Positions 48,034-55,621 of a DNA stretch of 64,000 nt are shown one piece after another. Numbering within the stretch: position 1 is the first letter of the stretch; each line of letters begins with the position of its first letter. The stretch is from WLMZ01 sp037139095. GTDB taxonomy: Bacteria; Actinomycetota; Acidimicrobiia; Acidimicrobiales; Ilumatobacteraceae. The position numbers were made by a program, and so were the translations under genes. The DNA lies in NCBI GenBank assembly GCA_037139095.1, contig JBAXHD010000007.1, forward strand, positions 31,269-95,268. The letters are read 5' to 3'. Below the pieces are notes generated by a model. It was not told the DNA's origin. It saw only the letters and a list, made by a program, of their open reading frames with translations, and ran no database searches.

Positions 48034-49293
48034 ATGCAACCTTCAATCAAGCTCGACCGCACGCTCGTTGCGGTCAACGTCGATGGTGTCGTACACCTCA
48101 TGCTCGAGCTGGCTGCGCCGCCAGCGGCCCCCACTACTCGGGCTCCGCTCGATGTCGTGCTCGTGCTCGACCGGTCGGGCTCAATGGGCATCGAGCCCAT
48201 GCACGCCGTTCGCGAAGCCACCTGCAGCTTGCTGCGTCTGCTTGGCCCCCACGACCGTCTCGGCGTGGTGGCATTCGACAACGAGATCGAGATGGTCTTG
48301 CCACTCACCAGTCACGACCTCGACACGGCTTGTGCTGCTGTTCGCAACATCCATTCACGCGGCTCAACCAACCTCAGCGGCGGCTGGCTCAAGGGCCTTG
48401 AGATGCTCTCTGACAATGTGCGGCCGCACGCGTTGCGGCGCATCATCGTGCTCACCGATGGCCACGCCAACGAAGGCATCGTCGATTCTGCACAGCTCTG
48501 CACGATGGCCGCCGCCGCCAAAGAGCAGGGCATCACCACCACCACAGTCGGCTTCGACGATGGCTACGACGAAGTGCTGTTGGCAGCCTTCGCCGATGCA
48601 GGCGCCGGCAACAACTATTGGTGTGCTGGGCCAGACCAAGCACCACAGGTATTCGCCGCCGAGTTCGAGGGCTTGGCCTCAGTCGTGGCACAGAACATCT
48701 CAGTCGAGCTGCGCCCTGTGGCCGGCGTCGAGATCGCCATTCTCAATGAGTACCCCATCACCAATGTGCCGGGCGGCATGCAGGTGGCGCTCGGCGATGC
48801 ATACGGCGGCGAGCGACGGCGGGTGGTGGCCATGCTCACCATGCCATCAGCCGATGCGGTCGGCGCAGTGAGCCTTGGCGACATCATCGTGCGCTGGGTC
48901 TCCACAATCGGCGATGTCTCGCTCCACACGGTCACCATTCCTGTGGTCATCAACGCCACCGACGACCCCAGCGCCGACCAAACACTCAACCAAGAAGTCA
49001 TCGAACAGGTCAACATCCTGCGCGCGGCCCAGGCGAAGAAGCGGGCCCACGACAGCCTGCTCAATGGCGACGAATTCGGCGCCCGCTGCGCCCTTACCGA
49101 GTCCATCGCGCTGCTCAGCGCGGTGCCCGGCCACAGCGACGAACTCGATCAGGCACGCGCCGATCTGCTCGAGTTCAACAACGGTCAGTGGAGCGAGGCG
49201 AGCAGCAAGCGACTGTTTTCAGAGGTGCGGGGTACCCAGCGGGGTCGAGTGTCCCGCTTCGACACCAACAAGCCCAAACCAACGAACCCCTGA
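48034..49293 (+). CDS. VWA-domain protein (inter-alpha-trypsin-inhibitor/YfbK-like)
   Basis: The protein is 419 aa from the ATG at 48034. The von Willebrand A domain spans about 38-220 with the MIDAS motif 'VLVLDRSGSMGIEPM' near 46-51, a Thr in 'SRGSTNLSGGW' and Asp in 'IIVLTDGHANEG', all needed for metal-dependent ligand binding. A beta-rich C-terminal half and an Ala/Lys helix ('NILRAAQAKKRAHDSLLNGD') follow. There is no signal peptide or membrane helix, so it appears cytoplasmic. An ECF-like promoter element precedes it, and the MBL and sulfatase genes follow in the same direction 54 nt later, suggesting an operon. Its partner is unknown. Confidence 0.86.
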   Translation: MQPSIKLDRTLVAVNVDGVVHLMLELAAPPAAPTTRAPLDVVLVLDRSGSMGIEPMHAVREATCSLLRLLGPHDRLGVVAFDNEIEMVLPLTSHDLDTACAAVRNIHSRGSTNLSGGWLKGLEMLSDNVRPHALRRIIVLTDGHANEGIVDSAQLCTMAAAAKEQGITTTTVGFDDGYDEVLLAAFADAGAGNNYWCAGPDQAPQVFAAEFEGLASVVAQNISVELRPVAGVEIAILNEYPITNVPGGMQVALGDAYGGERRRVVAMLTMPSADAVGAVSLGDIIVRWVSTIGDVSLHTVTIPVVINATDDPSADQTLNQEVIEQVNILRAAQAKKRAHDSLLNGDEFGARCALTESIALLSAVPGHSDELDQARADLLEFNNGQWSEASSKRLFSEVRGTQRGRVSRFDTNKPKPTNP

Positions 49294-49347
49294 CCCAGGG
49301 CCGCCCAAGCATGTGACACTTCACGTCGGCACCTACTGTCTAGGTCT

Positions 49348-51072
49348 ATGCAGCAGACCGGCCGGCAACGAAGCTTTTCTACCTCGGGGGTAGACACCGT
49401 CACCGCCCCAAATGGCGGCGTTACCCATCGCGATCACCTCCAGCAGTCGCAGTTGCTTGCTCGCACGTTCGCAACGGTGCGACCTGGAGTGTGGTCGCTG
49501 ATGGGTAATGGGCTTTCGAACCAGACCTTCATCGACGCACCCGAAGGCATCATCGTCATCGATACCGGCGAGTCAATTGAAGAGATGGCCGAAGCACTGG
49601 CCGAACTTCGTCAGCACACCGACCGTCCGATTGCTGCGGTGCTCTACACGCATTTCCATTACGTGTCGGGTACCGCCGCCGTACTCAGCGACAATCACGT
49701 CGAGCCATTGCCCATTTGGGCTCACGAGCGCGTGGCCATCAACCGGGCCCGTGCCGCAACCGAGATTGCCCCGGCCTACGGACGCGGCCTCGCCGAGCAA
49801 TTTGCTACAAGCCTTCCCTCAGTTGGCGAAGACGCAATTGTCAATGTGGGCCTCGGCCACTTCTATCGCAATCCCGCTCACGCTCCGTTTCGTTACGGAC
49901 ACATCCCGGCTACCCACACGTTCGCTGGCGACACCACCATCACCGTGGCGGGCCTCACCATCGAGGTCACCCACGCCCCCTCAGATGCCGACGACTCAGT
50001 CACCTACTGGTTCCCGTCGCTTGGTGTCTGTGTGAACAACCTTGTGTGGCCGCTGCTCTTCAACATCTTCGCCATTCGCGGCGAGGAATACAGAGACCCG
50101 CGCGTGTTGCTGCGCGGCATCGATCACCTGCTATCGCTCAACGCTGACTACCTCATTGCCGCGCACGGACCGGTCATCTACGGCCGCGACGAAATCAAGA
50201 CCCGAGTCACCAAATACCGCGACTCAATCCAATACCTATGGGATCAAACAGTTCGCCACATCAACATGGGGGCCACCAGTCGCGAACTGGCGCATACGGT
50301 CACGCTGCCCAGTTTTTACGACGACGATTACCTCACCTCTGAGTTCTACGGCGTGTCCGAGCACCACACTCGCCAAATTCAGATTGGGTTGTTCGGCTTC
50401 TTCGACGGCGACGAATCTAATCTCTTCCCACTTCCGCCGGCCGATCGATGCAATCGGCTCATCGCCGGGTTTGGCGGGCACGACACCGTGCGTTCGCAGG
50501 CGCAGGAAGCCATCCAATCCAACGACCTGCGTTGGGCGCTCGAGCTCTGTAGTTGGCTCGTCCGTAGCGACGACGCAACCGAAGCCGATCGTCATCTCTT
50601 GGCGCGAGTGTTGCGCACCATTGCGCAACGCACTCCGGCTGCGAACATTCGCAACTGGTGTCTCGCCCGGGCCCGCGGCCTCGACGGCAGCGAAGACCGA
50701 GCACGCTTCTATGTGCACCGCTTGCACAAGCGGCAGTTCTCGCTGTCGCCGCCCAGCGACGCCGTGCACATTCTTCGCGTGCTGCTCGAACCCGAACGTG
50801 CGCTCGGCGTCGACACCCACATTGCATGGAGCTTCGACGATGGCTCCACATGCGGGCTACACGTTCGCAATTGCGTTGCCTGCCCCACCGATGGCACCGG
50901 CGCCTCGATCACCATTGCGTGCGCTGCGTCAATGTGGATCGACATCGTGACGGGCACCACCAACATCACCAATGCGATCAATGCTGGCGACGTTCGTGTC
51001 ACCGGCAACACCGCCGAACTGCTGGCAGCCCTCGATTCATTCGAGGTCGCCGGGCTGCGGACCAGAGCGTGA
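49348..51072 (+). CDS. Alkylsulfatase-like metallo-beta-lactamase protein with altered metal site
   Basis: The protein is 574 aa. The MBL fold is clear ('GVWSLMGNGLSNQTFIDAPE', 'IIVIDTGESIEEM'), followed by the alkylsulfatase dimerisation region ('NIFAIRGEEYRDPRVLL', 'DYLIAAHGPVIYGRDEI') and a C-terminal SCP2-like domain ('VHILRVLLEPERA', 'GDVRVTGNTAELLAAL'). The metal motif HxHxDH is 'YTHFHYVSG' near residues 100-108: the two His remain but the Asp and third His are Tyr and Val, and the Glu-bearing 'AEN'-type segment reads 'VNN'. Di-zinc sulfatase chemistry may therefore be lost or altered. It overlaps the sulfatase gene by 4 nt (GTGA). Confidence 0.8.
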   Translation: MQQTGRQRSFSTSGVDTVTAPNGGVTHRDHLQQSQLLARTFATVRPGVWSLMGNGLSNQTFIDAPEGIIVIDTGESIEEMAEALAELRQHTDRPIAAVLYTHFHYVSGTAAVLSDNHVEPLPIWAHERVAINRARAATEIAPAYGRGLAEQFATSLPSVGEDAIVNVGLGHFYRNPAHAPFRYGHIPATHTFAGDTTITVAGLTIEVTHAPSDADDSVTYWFPSLGVCVNNLVWPLLFNIFAIRGEEYRDPRVLLRGIDHLLSLNADYLIAAHGPVIYGRDEIKTRVTKYRDSIQYLWDQTVRHINMGATSRELAHTVTLPSFYDDDYLTSEFYGVSEHHTRQIQIGLFGFFDGDESNLFPLPPADRCNRLIAGFGGHDTVRSQAQEAIQSNDLRWALELCSWLVRSDDATEADRHLLARVLRTIAQRTPAANIRNWCLARARGLDGSEDRARFYVHRLHKRQFSLSPPSDAVHILRVLLEPERALGVDTHIAWSFDDGSTCGLHVRNCVACPTDGTGASITIACAASMWIDIVTGTTNITNAINAGDVRVTGNTAELLAALDSFEVAGLRTRA

Positions 51073-53396
51073 GCCTCCCCCGCCCAACTCCGCCGTTTAC
51101 CGGTTCGGCCGAGCGACTCATCACCGACTCAACGCCACGACGACTCACGAACCCAAGCACCGTCGACTCGGCACCCAACATCTTGCTCGTGCTGCTCGAC
51201 GATGTGGGCTTTGGGTCCTTCGGAACCTTTGGGGGTCCGGTCAGCACACCAGGCCTCGATGCCGTTGCTGCTCGCGGGCTGCGTTACAACCAGTTTCACA
51301 CCACGGCGCTGTGCTCGCCCACCCGCGCCGCCATGCTCACCGGACGCAACCACCACTCAGTGCACATGGGCGGCATCACCGAGATCGCCAACTCATTTCC
51401 CGGTTACGACAGCGCCATTCCACCCGAGTCGGCAACCGTCGCTCAGGTGTTGCGTATGTCCGGATACAGCACGGCATGTTTCGGCAAATGGCATCTCACG
51501 CCGTCGTGGGAACAGAGTCCAGCGGGGCCATTTGATCGTTGGCCAACCGGCATGGGCTTCGACCGTTTCTACGGCATCATCGGCGCCGAGGCTTCGCAAT
51601 GGGAACCGCCCGTGTACGACCAAACCACAGCGATCTCACCGCACCTGGGCAAAGCGAATTACCACCTCACCGAAGACCTTGCCGATCAGGCAATCACATG
51701 GATCCAACGGCAAAAGGCGTCCACTCCGAACCGTCCGTTCTTTTGCTACTTCTCCACGCCAGCGGTGCACGCACCGCATCACGTTGCGCCCGAGTGGAGC
51801 GACAAATATCGCGGGGCGTTCGATGGCGGCTGGGACGAACTACGCCAACACATCTACGACCGTCAGATCGCCCTCGGAGTCATTCCACCAAACACGGCAC
51901 TCACTGCGCGCCCCGAACAGATCCCTGCGTGGGCCGACTACCCCGACAAGTACCGCCCCGTGGCGCGGCGACTCATGGAAGTCTTCGCTGGTTTCCTCGA
52001 ACACACCGATGCACAGATCAAGCGCGTGATCGATGCCGTCGACGCAATGGGCCTTAGCGACGACACGGTCGTCATCTACATCACGGGCGACAACGGTGCA
52101 TCCGCCGAAGGAACCATCCACGGCGCGTGGAGCGCGCCGTCGTTCCAGAACGGCGTGCCTGAAGATCCCGATTGGCTGCTTGAGCACATCGACGACTTCG
52201 GCACAGCGCGTTGCGAGAACCATTTCAACATTGCATGGGCGTGGGCGCTCGATTCGCCATTCCAATGGATGAAACAAGTGGCCTCACACTTCGGCGGCAC
52301 TCGCAACGCAATGGCTATTTCGTGGCCAAAACGAATCACCGATGCCGGCGCGCTTCGTCAACAATTTCATCATGTCATCGACATCGCCCCCACTATTTAT
52401 GAAATTGCGGGCATTACCGCGCCCGCTGCGGTAAACGGAATCGAGCAGATGCCCATCCACGGCACCTCGATGACCTACACATTCGACAATCCCCACGAAA
52501 CCAGCCATCGCACAAGTCAATACTTCGAGATCCTCGGCAACCGAGCCATCTATAACGATGGATGGATGGCTTCGTGCTTTCACGGTCGTCTTCCCTGGAT
52601 TCGTCTGCAGGGCTTCGAGTTTGATGGCCCGCAAGAGAAGTGGGAGTTGTACAACATCGACGACGACTTCTCGCAAGCGGTAGATCTCGCGGCTACATAT
52701 CCCGACAAACTTCGCGAACTGCAAGAGATCTTTCACCAAAGCGCAATCGACTACGGCGTGTATCCGCTGCGAGACCCCGGTTCGCCTCGGCATGGCGACT
52801 TCGCAGTTCCGCATGTGCTCGACGGCATCGACTCGATGACCTACACCACTGCGCACACGCGCATGCCCGAATCATCGGTGCTCAATCTGAAGAACTGTTC
52901 ATGGCGCATCAGCGCCGACATCGTGGTTCCCGCCGACGGCGCCACCGGGGTCATTGCCTGCCAGGGCGGCAACATGGCCGGTTGGTCGATCTACCTCGAC
53001 ACCGACGGACATGCCACCTATCTCTATAACTGGTTTGGTCACGAGCACTATGTGGTGCGAGACCCCCTGGCGCTTCCCGCCGGCGAACACACCATCACCG
53101 TTGAGTTCGCGTACGACGGCGGATTTGGGCAAGGCGGCCAGGCAGCGCTCATTGTGAATGATGCAGTGGTGGCGAGCGCCCGCGTTGATAAGACCGTGCC
53201 CCTCGTTTTTTCGATGAGCGGCGAGACCTTCGATATTGGTATCGACACCGGCGCTCCGGTGGGCTCATACCCACCTCAGTTCCCGTGTACGGCCCAAATA
53301 GTCGGCGTCACCCTTACCCGACTCGATCACCCATCTGAGGCCACCCGCGCAGCAATGCGCGAGGGCGAGTTCAGGGCCAGCATCAGCTCGCAATAA
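51069..53396 (+). CDS. Type I sulfatase (arylsulfatase) with C-terminal extension
   Basis: The protein is 775 aa from the GTG at 51069, which overlaps the upstream stop. The formylglycine motif 'LCSPTRAAMLTGRN' has Cys near residue 82, preceded by 'NILLVLLDDVGFGSFG' (metal Asp pair) and followed by 'ACFGKWHLTP', 'STPAVHAPHHVAPEW' and 'IYITGDNGAS'. This is a Cys-type sulfatase needing a formylglycine-generating enzyme, not in the window. The last 180 residues after 'LYNIDDDFSQAVDLAATYPD' form a separate beta-sandwich-like part ('GWSIYLDTDGHATYLYNWFG'). There is no signal peptide, so it is probably cytoplasmic and acts on an imported or internal sulfate ester. Confidence 0.9.
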   Translation: MSLPRPTPPFTGSAERLITDSTPRRLTNPSTVDSAPNILLVLLDDVGFGSFGTFGGPVSTPGLDAVAARGLRYNQFHTTALCSPTRAAMLTGRNHHSVHMGGITEIANSFPGYDSAIPPESATVAQVLRMSGYSTACFGKWHLTPSWEQSPAGPFDRWPTGMGFDRFYGIIGAEASQWEPPVYDQTTAISPHLGKANYHLTEDLADQAITWIQRQKASTPNRPFFCYFSTPAVHAPHHVAPEWSDKYRGAFDGGWDELRQHIYDRQIALGVIPPNTALTARPEQIPAWADYPDKYRPVARRLMEVFAGFLEHTDAQIKRVIDAVDAMGLSDDTVVIYITGDNGASAEGTIHGAWSAPSFQNGVPEDPDWLLEHIDDFGTARCENHFNIAWAWALDSPFQWMKQVASHFGGTRNAMAISWPKRITDAGALRQQFHHVIDIAPTIYEIAGITAPAAVNGIEQMPIHGTSMTYTFDNPHETSHRTSQYFEILGNRAIYNDGWMASCFHGRLPWIRLQGFEFDGPQEKWELYNIDDDFSQAVDLAATYPDKLRELQEIFHQSAIDYGVYPLRDPGSPRHGDFAVPHVLDGIDSMTYTTAHTRMPESSVLNLKNCSWRISADIVVPADGATGVIACQGGNMAGWSIYLDTDGHATYLYNWFGHEHYVVRDPLALPAGEHTITVEFAYDGGFGQGGQAALIVNDAVVASARVDKTVPLVFSMSGETFDIGIDTGAPVGSYPPQFPCTAQIVGVTLTRLDHPSEATRAAMREGEFRASISSQ

Positions 53397-53448
53397 CGCA
53401 ACTGGTGTACCGCTTTTGGCCCCTAGTAGGCGCCAAAAACGGTCTAGG

Positions 53449-53462
53449 TGTACCTAGGTACA
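53449..53462. promoter_or_regulatory. 14-bp perfect palindrome, candidate operator
   Basis: TGTACCTAGGTACA reads identically on both strands and overlaps a second dyad CTAGGT-GT-ACCTAG (53444-53457). Overlapping symmetric sites of this kind are typical of dimeric repressor binding. Confidence 0.45.
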
Positions 53463-53550
53463 TGACATTGCGAAGGGGCTTCGTGTTACCTTCACGCTGC
53501 CATCACTGTAGGGAAGTTGCACCCGCTCCTTACCTGCAGATTGCTGTCGA

Positions 53551-53576
53551 TTGTTGCCTATCGGGGTAGGCAACAA
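53551..53576. repeat. Inverted repeat with 10-bp perfect arms
   Basis: TTGTTGCCTA and TAGGCAACAA flank the 6-nt loop TCGGGG. There is no T-run after either arm, so it is more likely an RNA hairpin in a 5' leader or a protein site than a terminator. Confidence 0.55.
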
Positions 53577-53732
53577 CTCGTTGTGGATGTTGCGAGCGGT
53601 TGGGTCACACTTTTCCGCATATCGCGCGTTCACGTTGAGTAATAGTCATCCTCGAAAGCAAAAAATGATTCACTACTCTTCCACCTCTTTCACCGATAAC
53701 TGCCGCCAGCAATCTGAACCCGGAGACCCCTC

Positions 53733-54074
53733 ATGACCGACTTCGATCACGAGGGTTCGACGATGAATTCAACGATGAATTCAACGATGAATTCAACGCA
53801 GCAATTCGCCAGCCAAGGGCGCAACTCGTTCTGGGCGCGCACCTTCGATCAAGCGCGTTCCGATGGTGGCTGGGTCCGCGTCGATCGCCTCTATACACGC
53901 ACCACGGCCGCCCAGATCTCATCCGATATTGCGTGCAGCCATCGTCGCGATATCAACTCTCATCGCATGCGCGGCATGCGCCCCGGCGAGCGCTGGGATT
54001 CGTTCTGGGGAGCCGCCGACAATGGCCCCTCCGGCGATCACGTTGTATGGATTCGCCTCGCTACCGACGAGTGA
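53733..54074 (+). CDS. Small unknown protein with repeated MNST start region
   Basis: The protein is 113 aa from the ATG at 53733 with a CGGAG ribosome site. The first 20 residues contain three copies of 'MNST' encoded by 12-bp DNA repeats, each giving an in-frame ATG. The rest ('SFWARTFDQARSDGGWVRVD', 'RTTAAQISSDIACSHRRDIN', 'GMRPGERWDSFWGAADN') is basic and Trp-rich; 'GERWDSFWGAA' and 'GWVRVDRLYTRTTAAQISSD' may form a compact nucleic-acid-binding domain, which is speculation. No family is recognised. It lies just upstream of the sigma factor gene. Confidence 0.65.
   Translation: MTDFDHEGSTMNSTMNSTMNSTQQFASQGRNSFWARTFDQARSDGGWVRVDRLYTRTTAAQISSDIACSHRRDINSHRMRGMRPGERWDSFWGAADNGPSGDHVVWIRLATDE
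53761..53796 (+). repeat. Three 12-bp tandem repeats with in-frame ATGs
   Basis: Three exact copies of CGATGAATTCAA at the 5' end of the gene at 53733. Each repeat carries an in-frame ATG (53763, 53775, 53787), so the number of copies changes the length of the N-terminus but not the frame. Confidence 0.92.
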
Positions 54075-54096
54075 CCCCAACGTCGCGAATCGTTGC

Positions 54097-54129
54097 GAAA
54101 CGTTGTGACACCCCTGCCGCATACTCGCC
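54097..54129 (+). promoter_or_regulatory. ECF-type promoter-like element, copy B
   Basis: TGTGACA (54104-54110), 15-nt spacer and CGCC (54126-54129), with GAAAC upstream and CATACTC before the second box, matching copy A at 47917 in 26 of 33 positions with identical spacing. It lies over the only possible start codons of the sigma frame, which suggests that the transcript of the sigma gene begins just after it. Confidence 0.5.
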
Positions 54130-54806
54130 TCAACAGACCAACAAGCCGCGTTCCGTGCGGCAACTGTGAGCGCAGAGGCACCGTTCCAAACACTTACTCC
54201 ACTCCCATCACCAGCCGTCAGCCCCACAGCGTTGACGAATACGCCACCGCAGTCTTTTGTGAGACGATCAAGTTCTGTGGGCGGCGCGGCCAGCATGATG
54301 CCAGCGACATTGCTCAAGCGGTGGCTGAGACATTTCTCACCGATGCAGAACGCATCATGGCCCGCTTTCCAAATCCCGTTCGCTTCGCGCGTGGTACCGC
54401 TCGGTACACCGCTATCTCATTCGATCGGCGCGAACGAGTTCAACGGGGCGAAGGCATCCGCCTCGCAGACCTCGGCGGCGGCGCACGTGCTCCACGCCGG
54501 CGTTACCTCTCTGGCAACGCCACCATCGCCGACTCCGGGTCCGAGCTCTTCGATACGTTGATCGACACCAGCGAGCCAGTCGCCGACAACGTGGCGCACC
54601 AGTGCGACATTGAGGCTCTGTTGGCGCGATGCCTGGCAGGCATCTCACCCATCGACCGCGAGCTCCTCATGTTGGTCGACGGTTTTGGCTACAGCGTGAA
54701 AGAAGTCGCGCAGCTCGTTGGCCAGCGTCGCGAAACGGTAAGCCGCCGCATCGCGCGCATCCGTCAGCAGGTCGCCCGAAATGGAGCAGGCCTGTTAACG
54801 CTGTGA
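54105..54806 (+). CDS. RNA polymerase sigma factor, ECF-like, start uncertain
   Basis: Region 2 appears in 'VDEYATAVFCETIKFCGRRG' through 'VAETFLTDAERIMARFP' and region 4 in 'LAGISPIDRELLMLVDGFGY' with helix-turn-helix 'VKEVAQLVGQRRETVSRRIA'. A Gly/Arg-rich linker of about 50 residues lies between. The only in-frame starts are TTG 54093 and GTG 54105, both inside the promoter-like element, and the first 45 residues look non-coding. A GTG at 54166 in another frame opens a plausible N-terminus ('SAEAPFQTLTPLPSPAV'), so a frameshift near 54230 is possible. Coordinates here take GTG 54105. It is probably autoregulated if the element is its own promoter. Confidence 0.72.
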   Translation: MTPLPHTRLNRPTSRVPCGNCERRGTVPNTYSTPITSRQPHSVDEYATAVFCETIKFCGRRGQHDASDIAQAVAETFLTDAERIMARFPNPVRFARGTARYTAISFDRRERVQRGEGIRLADLGGGARAPRRRYLSGNATIADSGSELFDTLIDTSEPVADNVAHQCDIEALLARCLAGISPIDRELLMLVDGFGYSVKEVAQLVGQRRETVSRRIARIRQQVARNGAGLLTL

Positions 54807-54863
54807 ACTATTGTCCGTGCCAAGCCGCCTCGGCCATCAACCGCAATCCTGTTGGAGACCCCC

Positions 54864-55289
54864 ATGTCTGACTCATTCCCACCACCACCGCCACCGCCGC
54901 CACCACCAAGCAACTACTTCGGTAGCTCTTCGAGCTCGGCGACAGTTGTGCCATGCAGCAACGGCGTGCGCTTCGGTGCCTTCATGCTCGACATCTTGCT
55001 CGCCATCGTCACGCTGGGCATCGGCTGGCTGATTTGGGACATCGTGCTCTGGCAACAGTCCACCTCGCCGGCGAAGAAAATGCTCAACCTGCGCATCGTC
55101 GATACCAACACCGGTGCCCCTGCATCCATGACCCAGATGCTGCTCCGCGAAGGCCTTGGCAAGCTGGTACTCGGATCGATAACGAGCGGCATTCTTTGGC
55201 TTGTCAGCGCCGTGCTCATTCTGGCTGACCCAACCCGCAAGGGTGTCTGGGATTACCTCGGCACAACCACGGTGGTTCGCGACGGCTGA
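54864..55289 (+). CDS. RDD-family membrane protein
   Basis: The protein is 141 aa from the ATG at 54864, with a GGAG site. A polyproline head (ten consecutive Pro near residues 6-15) and Ser-rich stretch precede the RDD core: 'NGVRFGAFMLDILLAIVTLG' (Arg and Asp conserved), 'WQQSTSPAKKMLNLRIVD', and a late helix 'GILWLVSAVLILADPTRKGV' with 'WDYLGTTTVV'. There are about three helices. RDD proteins are poorly characterised; some act in ion or pH stress. The short gap after the sigma gene suggests co-transcription. Confidence 0.87.
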   Translation: MSDSFPPPPPPPPPPSNYFGSSSSSATVVPCSNGVRFGAFMLDILLAIVTLGIGWLIWDIVLWQQSTSPAKKMLNLRIVDTNTGAPASMTQMLLREGLGKLVLGSITSGILWLVSAVLILADPTRKGVWDYLGTTTVVRDG

Positions 55290-55306
55290 ACCGTTCGTCG
55301 ACCTCG

Positions 55307-55621
55307 CTAGCCGAGATCAACAAGCACTCGACCGTCAACAACCTTGGCCCGATACGTGCGCAGGTTCTCGCGTATCGGCACGCCGCGGCCCTCGCCAGTG
55401 GTGTAATCGAATCGGCCATTGTGCTTGGGGCATTCGATGACGTTGCCCATCACTAGGCCATCGCACAAGCGCACTTGTTGGTGGGTGCAGAGCCCATCGG
55501 TGGCGTAGTACGCGTCGTCGGGCGAGCGATAAATCGCGTACGCCCGGCCATCAATCTCAACGCCAACCACATCTTCTTGCTCGATGTCGTCGGCTGCGCC
55601 CATGTCGGTCCAGGTGCTCAT
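55307..55621 (-). CDS. Rieske [2Fe-2S] ferredoxin
   Basis: The protein is 104 aa from the ATG at 55621. Both cluster motifs are intact: CxH in 'GLCTHQQVRLCDGLVMG' (near 45) and CxxH in 'ECPKHNGRFDYTTGEGRG' (near 65). It is the small soluble ferredoxin type used to deliver electrons to oxygenases. Its start overlaps the stop of the fatty acid desaturase gene by 4 nt (ATGA), making it the likely electron donor for that desaturase. No reductase gene is adjacent. Confidence 0.92.
   Translation of the reverse strand: MSTWTDMGAADDIEQEDVVGVEIDGRAYAIYRSPDDAYYATDGLCTHQQVRLCDGLVMGNVIECPKHNGRFDYTTGEGRGVPIRENLRTYRAKVVDGRVLVDLG

Larger units (their letters stand above)
53397..53732. other. 336-nt intergenic region rich in palindromes
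   Basis: Between the sulfatase and the small repeat protein. It contains an imperfect TTTTGGC/GCCAAAA hairpin (53414-53436) that may end the sulfatase transcript, a 14-bp perfect palindrome (53449-53462), a 10-bp-stem inverted repeat (53551-53576) and a weakly ECF-element-like segment (53590-53626). No gene is credible in it. Confidence 0.6.

Noticed and set aside
50658..51068. N-terminal extension of the sulfatase
   Set aside because: The open frame upstream of GTG 51069 is Arg-rich and lies inside the MBL gene in another frame; sulfatase homology starts after 51069.
53551..53736. 61-codon frame starting at TTG inside an inverted repeat
   Set aside because: Start codon lies in the hairpin and the composition is not protein-like; better explained as regulatory DNA.
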